DNA of 64,000 bases from G963668655 sp963668655 (GTDB lineage Bacteria > Myxococcota_A > SURF-8): assembly GCA_963668655.2 (NCBI GenBank), contig CAXXPQ010000002.1, positions 1,598,799 through 1,662,798 of the forward strand, written 5' to 3'. Shown here one piece after another: positions 53,615 through 61,609 of the stretch. Made by a program: the position numbers and the translations under genes. The notes beneath the pieces are model-generated. The model made no database searches. It saw only the letters and a program-made list of their open reading frames with translations, and was not told the DNA's origin. Within the stretch, counting starts at the first letter, position 1. Each line of letters begins with the position of its first letter.

Positions 53615-54570
53615 TCGGATTCTCCCCGGTTTTCCAGGGATTTTCCGGCTTCCGAGCGGATGACATGACGCGGCGATCGTACCGTTTCCAACATGATTCT
53701 GGAAACGTATTCCCCAAGAATACCGATTCCCATCATGATCGCTCCACCGAAAAAGAACAGGAGAATCGCCAGGGTCGTGAATCCCGGCTGTTTGATGGCG
53801 CCGGTGAGCCACTGATAAAAATAAGCGAACCCGAACAGAATGGAACAAATGGAAATCAGAAAGCCGATTCCGCTGAACAGGCGGAGCGGAACGGCCGAGG
53901 TCTGGAAAACGTAGTCCATCATGTGTTCCAGAAGCGAAAAGAAGCCGTAGCCGCTTTTCCCCTCCTGCCGGGGATCGTGTCGAACCTCGACGTTCATGAT
54001 CCGCCGGCTGCTTTGAAAGATCAAAGCTCCCAGCATCGGCTTGATGGTTCCATAGGAAACCAGGACCCGGGCGAATTCGGCCGTCATGAGGCGAAAACTG
54101 GTGGATTTCAGTCCCGCCGGCTTGTCGTAGAGAATCCGGAAAAGTCCTTCCTGGATTCGCGATCCCATGTTTCTGACGAGCGAATGGGATTTCTGGCTGT
54201 ACTTTCCGATGATACAGTCCATCTCCGGATGGGCTTCCATCGCGGCCATCAGCTCGGGAATTTCCTCGGGAGGATGTTGGAGATCGTCGTCCATGGTGAT
54301 GACGTATCGCCCGCGAGCCTGTTCGAACCCGCACAGCAGCGCCCGGAACTGGCCGACGTTGAACATCAGGTCGAAGCCGCGCACCCATGGGTGGTGACGG
54401 CAAAGCGACTGAATCGTCCGCCAGCTCTCCTCGTCCGGAGAGGCGTCGTTGATGAGCAGAATTTCGAAGGAAACGTCGCGCGACCGGAACACCTCTGCGA
54501 GGCGGCTCACCAGTTTCTCCAGCCAGCGCCCGCTTCCGTATACCGGGATGACAACGGAATATTCGCACAT
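53611..54570 (-). CDS. Glycosyltransferase family 2 with C-terminal membrane helices (GtrB/DPM1-like)
   Basis: 319 residues, ATG 54570 after GGAAGGA, one base after the ATP-grasp stop. YSVVIPVYGSGRWLEKL at the N-terminus, FEILLINDASPDEESW, and the metal-binding TMDDDLQHPPEE near residue 90. Two transmembrane segments near 230-258 and 268-292 fit the GtrB/ArnC-like group that loads undecaprenyl phosphate with a sugar. Co-transcribed with an acetyltransferase and an ATP-grasp ligase. Confidence 0.9.
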   Translation of the reverse strand: MCEYSVVIPVYGSGRWLEKLVSRLAEVFRSRDVSFEILLINDASPDEESWRTIQSLCRHHPWVRGFDLMFNVGQFRALLCGFEQARGRYVITMDDDLQHPPEEIPELMAAMEAHPEMDCIIGKYSQKSHSLVRNMGSRIQEGLFRILYDKPAGLKSTSFRLMTAEFARVLVSYGTIKPMLGALIFQSSRRIMNVEVRHDPRQEGKSGYGFFSLLEHMMDYVFQTSAVPLRLFSGIGFLISICSILFGFAYFYQWLTGAIKQPGFTTLAILLFFFGGAIMMGIGILGEYVSRIMLETVRSPRHVIRSEAGKSLENRGESE

Positions 54571-54571
54571 G

Positions 54572-55777
54572 TTACGATCCTTCCAGATGAATTCGGATGG
54601 ATTCGGCCATCTCTTCCGCAAGCCGCTCGGCCTCCACGGCATCGTTTCCCCGCACGATCAGATCTCCGATCCGATCCGGACCTTCGACGAACGCCCGTAT
54701 CGGATCTCCCGGGGCCGCGTCCAGGGTGATGCGATGCAGATCGGGGTGATTCCGGACGGTTTCCGGGATGTCGAAACGCTTCAGCACGCCGGATCGTTTG
54801 GAAATCAGCAACCGGCTGGCGTTGGGCTGTACGGGATCTTTCCGGGGCGTTGAAAGGGGTTTCAGACCGAGAGCCATTTCCACCAGATGACGGTAGGGAT
54901 CGAAACCGGCATAAATGCCGATGGTTTCCGGCAGGCAGGTCGCGCCCATTCGAGCGCCCAGCTCAAGAATGAATACGTCGTCGTCCCGGGCGATCAGATC
55001 CACGTTGCAGATGGAATTCCGGATGCCCAGGGCTTGCACCGCCGAAAGAACCGCTTCCTCGGCCTTCTTCTGGAGGAAAGCCGACAACCGGCAGGGAATG
55101 GAGTGCCCGATGGGTGTCGGCCGTGGAGGTTCGGTGACGGTATCGTTGTGAAAAAAGATCTCCGTAACGGCGGCGTCTCTCACGATCGCCTGCGCGCCGA
55201 ACTCCACTCCCCGGAGAAACCGTTCGACGAGAATATTCTTTTTCGGACTGACTTTTCGCGCGATTTCCCAGGCGGCGTCCATCTCTTCTTTGTGGGTCAC
55301 ACGACTGATTCCCCGGCTTCCGCTGGAATCGGGGGCCTTGACCATGACGGGGTATCCGATATCCCGGGCGGCCGCATGCGCCTCGACCAGCGTGCCGCAG
55401 GGCTGGAATCGGGCGGTGGGCACGCCATGATCGGCGAACCGGCGTTTCATGGCGATTTTATCCTGGGAGTAACAGGCCGCCTCGTAATCCGGCCCGGCGA
55501 GCTTCAGTTCGGAAACGACGGCGCCGAGGCTGGGGAGACAGACGTCCGTTCCCGTCGTGCAAATCGCCGCTACGGCGTGTTCCCGCGCCGCGCCGACCAC
55601 CGCGCGGATGTCCGTGGTATCGATGGGAAGAAACCGTCGGGCCAGGGCGATGCCGGGGTAGGGTCCAGGACGGCTGACGACCAGCGTGTGAAGCTGCATG
55701 TCGTTGGCGGCTCGGATCAAGGGAACCTGGTAGATCCCCGCTCCCAGGATCATGATTTTCTTCTCGGGCTGCGTCAT
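54572..55777 (-). CDS. ATP-grasp domain ligase
   Basis: 401 residues. The N-terminal preATP-grasp domain starts KIMILGAGIYQVPLIRAA. The ATP-grasp core has VMVKAPDSSGSRGISRV (Gly-rich loop, near residue 150), NILVERFLRGVEFGAQ, and NVDLIARDDDVFILELGARMGATCLP (metal-binding acidic cluster, near 275). Related proteins include carboxylate-amine ligases and carbamoyl-phosphate-like enzymes. Operon context with GT2 and acetyltransferase suggests modification of a sugar or capsule residue with an amino acid, but that is inference. Confidence 0.85.
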   Translation of the reverse strand: MTQPEKKIMILGAGIYQVPLIRAANDMQLHTLVVSRPGPYPGIALARRFLPIDTTDIRAVVGAAREHAVAAICTTGTDVCLPSLGAVVSELKLAGPDYEAACYSQDKIAMKRRFADHGVPTARFQPCGTLVEAHAAARDIGYPVMVKAPDSSGSRGISRVTHKEEMDAAWEIARKVSPKKNILVERFLRGVEFGAQAIVRDAAVTEIFFHNDTVTEPPRPTPIGHSIPCRLSAFLQKKAEEAVLSAVQALGIRNSICNVDLIARDDDVFILELGARMGATCLPETIGIYAGFDPYRHLVEMALGLKPLSTPRKDPVQPNASRLLISKRSGVLKRFDIPETVRNHPDLHRITLDAAPGDPIRAFVEGPDRIGDLIVRGNDAVEAERLAEEMAESIRIHLEGS

Positions 55778-55903
55778 GCGTCCATCTTCCGGTTATCGCT
55801 TTGGAAATCGACTATACCGGATCGGAAGAAGACTGTCCACGTTCTTCGATTTTCCCCCTTCGAAGGCGGGGATCCGGCGGTCTTCCCTCGAATTCGAAAG
55901 GCG

Positions 55904-58699
55904 TCAGTTTTTCGTTGCGTTTTCGATCCGGCGAAGCAGTTTCGCCAGTTTTTCCAAGGCGTTGGCGTCCCGAAAACGGGACCGGGATCGGGTGAGCAAT
56001 TCCCGCGCCCGTTCCGGCCGATCCAACTGGATCAACAGTTCGGCCACGCGCAAAAGCGGATCCGGATGGCCGGGCTCCAGGCGTCCGGCTTGAAGAAAAC
56101 GCCCCAGCGCTTTTTCCCTCCGTCCCACGGAAACGTACAACTCGGCCAGCTCCATGCAGGAATCGAAGGCCGGGCCGTCCGTTTCCAGGCGCTTTTCTCG
56201 CGTTCGGATGGCCTGCCGCACCGCATCGGGAATGTCCCTGGCCTCTCCCGGAGGAGTTTCCCGCTCTCCGGACGCGTCTTTTTCCCCTTCGTCCGGCAGG
56301 CCGCCGAAGTGAAGCAGCGGGCGTACGGATTCGACGAAGCGCCGATCCTCGTCCGCCGTCTCCGGATGTTTCGCCGCGTGACGCAACGCGCGGTCCAGAA
56401 TCTCGCCTTCGTCCATGCGTCCGGGATGATCGGCCAGCAAAAGCAGCAGATCGTACACCCTCCGGACGGTGTCGTCGGCGAAACGCCAGGGAATGTCGGG
56501 GGCATAGCCGAACCGGGCCGAACCGTCCCGGCGGGTGTCCTCGTAGCGTTCCAGCAACAGGCCGTCTTTTTCGGCAAGCAGGAAAAGAGGGTTGTCCGGA
56601 TACAGGCGCAGCCGGGTGAACAGCGCGGCGGAGCGGAAACGAGAAAAATCCAGTTCCAGAAAGGCGTCCCGGTTCTGCGCCAGATCCTCCGGCGTGGTCC
56701 AGGGGGTGAAGAGCACGAAACCGCTGGCTCCGCCCGGTCCCCGCAAGGTCTCGGGATGTTCTTTGACGAGCCGCAGCACGGTTCGCGCCGCCTTACGATT
56801 CATGGCGGCGGTGGTTCCCTTGTTGAAGCGTTGCAGTTCCGCGTCGCTGAAGTTCTCGAAACCGATGCAGAACGGATCCAGCCGGTGACCGAATCGGGAA
56901 GCCGCCAGAACGGCCTGCTCCAAATATCCGTTTTCAGAAATAATATCCGAAACCCGCAGATCCAGGCGCCAGGAAACCTCGCGAATCCCCTGTGTGTCGG
57001 CGCGCCGGAGAAGCTCGGGAACCAGGGGCAGAAATCCCTGATCCAGCACGCGAATCACGGACGGGATCGCGCCGAATTCCCCGGCTTTCCGGATCTGGAA
57101 GAGCAGCGAATCCAGCACCTCTTCGTCGGAAACGGATTCGAACCAGGGCGTGCGTGTGGTGCAGAAAGAACAGCCTTTCCGGTAGGTTACGCCGGAGAGG
57201 TCCAGCCCTTCGAAAACCGGGTTTCGCGCCGCGTCCCGGCGATAAGGACAACCGGGCCGGGCCAGAATCTCCAGTACATCGGACGGCGCGGCGGCCGAGG
57301 CGTTCAGCATGCGCGCCGGAACGGGAGCGTGCAGGGGCTGGGCCGGATCCACCAGGGGGCCGGAAAATCGCGTAACATCGACATCCTGCAGAGGCGGCCC
57401 GTTTTTTGCGTTGGGACGGATTCCTTCGGGAAGCGGGCCCTCCGACGCCAGGGACAAAACGGCCCGCAGGAAGGCCGCGCGGCTCCCGATGGAAAGGAAA
57501 TGCGTGATATTCCCGGCGTTTCTCGGTGTGGTGTTGTCGATCAGCACCCGGGGAACATCCGGCAGTTCACGCGCCAGCCCGTCCGCCAGATCCGGCGGAA
57601 AGGTGCGGAAGAAAAACACCGATCCGATGTGTTCCTTCTTGGCGATTTCCAAAGCATTTTCGTTCAGCGAGCGGTTGAAATCGGCGTCTCCGGGCCGGGG
57701 ATGCAGGGCCAGATGGCGGACGAACACGCCGTTCAGGGCCAGGTCGCCGGTGTACAGATTCGGGAAAAAACCGCTCAGTGCCTGGGGGAACTCGTTGGGA
57801 AAGGTCTGCACGAAGAGCACGCGCGCCGGACGGGGACGGGAGAATGTATCCGGATCGAAGAGAAAGGGCCGCAACACGTCTTCCGGAGCGGCCAGAAAGT
57901 CCCGTCCGCCGTCATCGAAAACCACCGCCGTTTCCTCGATGGAATGCTTCAGAAGTCCGCCCCTCTCGAAGCGGGCCGGAAAATCCGCATCCAGGCGGTC
58001 CCGCTCTCCGGGGCCGTATCGAAGGCCGCCGAAGCGCAGCCCCTCGGGGGTTCGTTCCGCGCCGGAAAGACGCAGATAGCGGTTTTCGGAGAAAAACAGC
58101 ACCGGCAGGCGCGCCAGGTCGTCCACCAGCCGGGCGTACTCCGGAGCGATATTCCGGGCCGCGTCCATCACCGCCCGTGCGATGCGGTTCGAAGCCTCGC
58201 AGTCCAGCCGGCAGGGGGTGTGCAAGAGAAGCGAGGCGCTGCCCCTGGGCAGGCGGAACAGGCGGGGGTCGGGAACGGAGGCGCTGTCGTAAAACAATCG
58301 CCGGGCCAGAACGCCGTCGTCCCGGTTTTCCAATTCAAGAAACGCCTCCACGCAGCAATCCGGATACCCCAAAAGGCGGCCCATCCGCCGGGTGTGTTCC
58401 GGGTCCGGTTTTCCTTCGGTAAAGGCCCGCCGTTCCTCCAGATAGGCCGATCGAATTTCATCCAGACACCGGGCGTCGCGACCCGCGAAGACATAACCTT
58501 CCCCCGGCCCGGGGGCGAGCGTTCCCAGGCCGTCCGGGCTGCGGATTTCCGACGCGAAACCCGCCGCGGAAAGTTGGGCCGCGATTTCCGCGAGGGCGTC
58601 CGCGGGCGCGGGAATTACGGCCCGCCGTTTGGTTCCGGCCAGGAGATGAAGCCGTTCCTGGATCCAGTGCAATTCGTGAGAATCCGCTTGGCCTGCCAT
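55904..58699 (-). CDS. DUF483 / radical SAM / TPR fusion protein
   Basis: 931 residues from ATG 58699 (GGAG 12 bases upstream). The N-terminus carries GRLLGYPDCCVEAFLE near residue 112, the DUF483 hallmark (GxPxCCxxxF), with RRAF...HTRR before it. The middle has a sequence resembling cobalamin-binding radical SAM proteins: GCPYRRDAARNPVFEG then YRKGCSFCTT near residue 495. The last two cysteines form CxxC, but the first ligand is not four residues before them (a Tyr is there), so a canonical CxxxCxxC is absent. GPGGASGFVLFTPWTTPEDL and other radical SAM/TIM-barrel strands follow. Residues 820-925 are TPR-like. Substrate unknown. Confidence 0.75.
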   Translation of the reverse strand: MAGQADSHELHWIQERLHLLAGTKRRAVIPAPADALAEIAAQLSAAGFASEIRSPDGLGTLAPGPGEGYVFAGRDARCLDEIRSAYLEERRAFTEGKPDPEHTRRMGRLLGYPDCCVEAFLELENRDDGVLARRLFYDSASVPDPRLFRLPRGSASLLLHTPCRLDCEASNRIARAVMDAARNIAPEYARLVDDLARLPVLFFSENRYLRLSGAERTPEGLRFGGLRYGPGERDRLDADFPARFERGGLLKHSIEETAVVFDDGGRDFLAAPEDVLRPFLFDPDTFSRPRPARVLFVQTFPNEFPQALSGFFPNLYTGDLALNGVFVRHLALHPRPGDADFNRSLNENALEIAKKEHIGSVFFFRTFPPDLADGLARELPDVPRVLIDNTTPRNAGNITHFLSIGSRAAFLRAVLSLASEGPLPEGIRPNAKNGPPLQDVDVTRFSGPLVDPAQPLHAPVPARMLNASAAAPSDVLEILARPGCPYRRDAARNPVFEGLDLSGVTYRKGCSFCTTRTPWFESVSDEEVLDSLLFQIRKAGEFGAIPSVIRVLDQGFLPLVPELLRRADTQGIREVSWRLDLRVSDIISENGYLEQAVLAASRFGHRLDPFCIGFENFSDAELQRFNKGTTAAMNRKAARTVLRLVKEHPETLRGPGGASGFVLFTPWTTPEDLAQNRDAFLELDFSRFRSAALFTRLRLYPDNPLFLLAEKDGLLLERYEDTRRDGSARFGYAPDIPWRFADDTVRRVYDLLLLLADHPGRMDEGEILDRALRHAAKHPETADEDRRFVESVRPLLHFGGLPDEGEKDASGERETPPGEARDIPDAVRQAIRTREKRLETDGPAFDSCMELAELYVSVGRREKALGRFLQAGRLEPGHPDPLLRVAELLIQLDRPERARELLTRSRSRFRDANALEKLAKLLRRIENATKN

Positions 58700-58924
58700 G
58701 GGCGATCGACTCCGATTGATCGTTCCGGGTTTCGCTTCGTTCACGATACCCGGCGAACCCCGGCGGACGCAAGGAAGAAAAGCTCGACACTTCTCCATCC
58801 GTGTGTTTTATCGCTTTGAAAGGCCGGTTTCCCGTTCCCGATTCCGATGGCGGGCTTTGTTCCTTCTTCTTTCATTCAAATGGACAAATGGATGCATGCC
58901 CCGGAGTTTCCCCGAATCCCGCCG

Positions 58925-59722
58925 TCACTCGCCGTCGTCCATCTCGTCTTCCCCGAAAGGAAAATCGGTGTCGTGAATGCACCAGGGATCGGGGCAGACC
59001 GCCGGGATGAAATCCTCCTCCATGTCGGCGTCGTCCTCGGCCCATGGATCGGCCAGCCGCCCGTTCTTCGCCAGACTGAAAAATCCCTTGGAACCCACGA
59101 CGGCGTAGTCCAGCACCAGGATGCCAAGGGAACGGCCCGTGCGCAGCAGATTCCCGGCAAAAAGCTCCTCCTCGTATCCGACCGACGCCGCTTTGCGGGC
59201 GCGGTAGCGGATGAAACAGACGGCGTAGGGAGAACGGTGTAGAAGCGGCGCATACAGTTGCGCCGGGTCGAAACGACGTTCCAGCAGGGATCCGGTCGCC
59301 AGCGTCAGATCCTCGCTCCAGAACAGACGCCGATCCGCCAGAACCGCAAGCAGGCGGTCTTCCGCGAAACGACGCAGGGGAGGGGCGTAAATCTCCCGCA
59401 GCACCTCCGGCCGGTCCAGCCGAACCCGTCCCCGGTCCGAGGCGGAAAGCGCTCGCCCTCCCAGTTCCAGGGCGGCCTTCAGTCGCCGCGCGCGGGAATA
59501 GCCGATTCCGGGCTGGGCGGCGATATCCTCCACCCGTGCGTGCAAAAGATTTTCCAGGCTGCCGAATCGGGCGAAGAGCGCCTGCCCCACGGCGGCGGCC
59601 CGGTCTTTCGAGTCCGGTATCGCCGGGGCGAAAAGCAGGGTCAGCAATTCGTTGTCGGTCATGCGGTGGACGCCGTGCCGAAGAAGAATTTTCCGAATCC
59701 GTTCCCGATCCGCCGCGTTCAT
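58925..59722 (-). CDS. RadC-family protein lacking the JAMM metal motif
   Basis: 265 residues, ATG 59722 after AAAGGAGG. The N-terminal half is a helix-hairpin-helix RadC domain (MTDNELLTLLFAPAI; ARVEDIAAQPGIGYSRARRLKAALELG). The C-terminal JAB/MPN half aligns over SRxxF-like strands (YAPLLHRSPYAVCFIRYRARKAASVG). Where canonical RadC has HxHPSGDPxPSxxD the sequence is IRYRARKAASVGYEE, with no metal-binding His pair or Asp. LGILVLDYAVVGSKGFFSL follows as usual (LLDHxIxG...SL in canonical RadC, with Tyr here in place of His). An acidic tail ends the protein. Probably structurally a RadC relative but not a zinc peptidase. The family's role in DNA repair is itself doubtful. Confidence 0.75.
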   Translation of the reverse strand: MNAADRERIRKILLRHGVHRMTDNELLTLLFAPAIPDSKDRAAAVGQALFARFGSLENLLHARVEDIAAQPGIGYSRARRLKAALELGGRALSASDRGRVRLDRPEVLREIYAPPLRRFAEDRLLAVLADRRLFWSEDLTLATGSLLERRFDPAQLYAPLLHRSPYAVCFIRYRARKAASVGYEEELFAGNLLRTGRSLGILVLDYAVVGSKGFFSLAKNGRLADPWAEDDADMEEDFIPAVCPDPWCIHDTDFPFGEDEMDDGE

Positions 59723-60095
59723 GACCGGCCTCCTTTCGTGCTGAAAAACACTCCTCGCCCGGCTGTTTTTTTCCGGAAGGCGCAAGGTTCATCGAAAGGA
59801 ATTGCAGGCTCCGTGCCATATGATAAACATAGTATTTTCATGTGGTTAGGCTGCGTTTCAATTTCCGGGATCCGGACACGCGGCCGGAATCCGTTGCCGG
59901 GACGGCCGGAGACCGGAAGGAAGCGGCTCGGTGATTTCCGGCGGACATCGGACAATTTCCATTCAAAAGAATTGCCGAAATTCCATGGGAAAGCGGTTGC
60001 GATGGGGAATGGCTTCCGGTATGGTGGATTCGTTTGTGTTGAAAAACCGAAATGCGCGCGTGAATTGGAACCTCGTTCCGAAAAGGAGACAAAGC
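59723..60095. other. Divergent promoter region between radC-like gene and pepA
   Basis: About 370 bases. AT-rich CATATGATAAACATAGTATTTTCATG near 59816-59841 could be the radC-like promoter region on the minus strand. A weak plus-strand TTGCGA/TATGGT pair (17-base spacer) lies near 59997-60025, ahead of pepA. No gene is supported. Confidence 0.4.
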
Positions 60096-61601
60096 ATGAA
60101 AGTCGGTTACTCGAAAAGCGATTTCCTGAAAGCCACGTTGGACGTGCTGGTGGTGCCGGTTTACAAGGACTGGAAAAAATCCGCCGCCGTGCAAAGCCTG
60201 GACAAGGCCCTGGACGGCGAGCTTCTCAAGCGCGCCAAAAAGGCCGGATACGAGGGAGCGGCGGACTCCCGCCTGGTGCTCCAGACGTTCTGGAAACTGG
60301 GTATCGACCGCGTGGTGCTGGCGGGCATGGGAAAACGGGAAACGCCCACGCCCGAAAAGCTGTGGGATCTGTCCCACGGCGTCTGCTCCGGTTTCCGCAG
60401 TCCGGCGGTGAAAACGGTCGGCCTGGTATTGGACTTCGAAAAGGGCCTGGACGGTGGCGTCGTGGTGGAGAAACTCGCCCTGGGCGCGCTGTCGGGCGTG
60501 TACGCCTTCGACAAATACAAGGCCGAGGCCCAAAAGAAAAACAAGAAGACCCTGCCTGCGTCCTTGACGATCTTCGGTTTCGGCGCCGATGCCCCCTCCC
60601 CCGCCCTCGGAAAGCGGGCCGCCCAGCGCGGCGAGATCCTGGCCACGGCGGTGAACGCGGCCCGGGATCTGGTGAACGAGCCCGCCGAGACCATGACCCC
60701 GCAGATCTACGCCGCCGAGGCGAAACGCTGGGGAAAGTCGGCCGGTTTCTCGGTGAAGGTGGAGACGGAAGCCCAGATCCGCCGCCGCAAGATGGGGCTT
60801 TTCCTGGCCGTGGCCCGGGGCAGCAAGAACCCGCCCGTGCTGGTCACCATGACCCACGACCCGGCGGGGGCCAAGGGCAAGCCCATCGTCCTGGTGGGCA
60901 AGGGCCTGATGTACGACTCCGGCGGGTATTCCCTGAAGCCCTCGGCCAGCATGGAAACCATGAAATGCGACATGTCCGGCTCGGCGGCGGTGCTGGGCGC
61001 GATGATCGCCTTGGCGAAACTGGGCGTGAAGAAAAAGGTCATCGGCGTGGTGGCCGCCTGCGAGAACATGATCGGCGGCGGGGCCTACCGCGTGGGCGAC
61101 ATCTTCACGGGCATGAACGGCAAGACGGTGGAAGTGTTGAACACGGACGCCGAGGGACGGCTGACCCTGGCCGACGCCCTGACCTACGCCGACGGCTTCA
61201 AGCCGGATTTCGTGGTGGACCTGGCCACGCTCACCGGCGCGTGCGTGGTGGCTCTGGGCGAGGAGACCACGGGTGTCTTCAGTCCGGACGACGCCTTCGC
61301 CGAAAGCGTCCTGGGAGCCTTCCATCGCGCGGGCGAGGACGGCTGGCGGCTGCCGCTCAATCCGCGCCTGAAAAAGCTCATCAAATCCAAGATCGCGGAC
61401 TTGAAAAACGTGGGCGGACGCTGGGGCGGAGCCATCACGGCGGGACTTTTCCTTCAGGAATTCACGAACGCCAAACGCTGGGCGCACCTGGACATCGCCG
61501 GTCCGGCCTTCCACGGCAGCGCCTCGGGACATATGCCCGCGGGCGGTTCCGGCGTGGGCGTGGCCACCTTGGTGGAACTGATCGATCCCAGCGGCAAGTA
61601 A
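60096..61601 (+). CDS. pepA: Leucyl aminopeptidase (M17 family)
   Basis: 501 residues, ATG 60096 after AAAAGGAG. The C-terminal M17 catalytic domain has IVLVGKGLMYDSGGYSLKPS (metal/catalytic Lys and Asp, near residue 268), MKCDMSGSAAVLGAM, and NTDAEGRLTLADAL (signature with catalytic Arg, near 350). The N-terminal macrodomain-like part covers residues 1-170. Removes N-terminal amino acids from peptides as a hexamer with two metal ions. Followed after eight bases by an M6-type peptidase gene. Confidence 0.95.
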   Translation: MKVGYSKSDFLKATLDVLVVPVYKDWKKSAAVQSLDKALDGELLKRAKKAGYEGAADSRLVLQTFWKLGIDRVVLAGMGKRETPTPEKLWDLSHGVCSGFRSPAVKTVGLVLDFEKGLDGGVVVEKLALGALSGVYAFDKYKAEAQKKNKKTLPASLTIFGFGADAPSPALGKRAAQRGEILATAVNAARDLVNEPAETMTPQIYAAEAKRWGKSAGFSVKVETEAQIRRRKMGLFLAVARGSKNPPVLVTMTHDPAGAKGKPIVLVGKGLMYDSGGYSLKPSASMETMKCDMSGSAAVLGAMIALAKLGVKKKVIGVVAACENMIGGGAYRVGDIFTGMNGKTVEVLNTDAEGRLTLADALTYADGFKPDFVVDLATLTGACVVALGEETTGVFSPDDAFAESVLGAFHRAGEDGWRLPLNPRLKKLIKSKIADLKNVGGRWGGAITAGLFLQEFTNAKRWAHLDIAGPAFHGSASGHMPAGGSGVGVATLVELIDPSGK

Positions 61602-61609
61602 GGAATTTC

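Noticed and set aside
54887..58819. A 1310-codon plus-strand frame
   Set aside because: Antisense to the ATP-grasp and radical SAM genes, which carry clear motifs; it reflects high GC codon structure.
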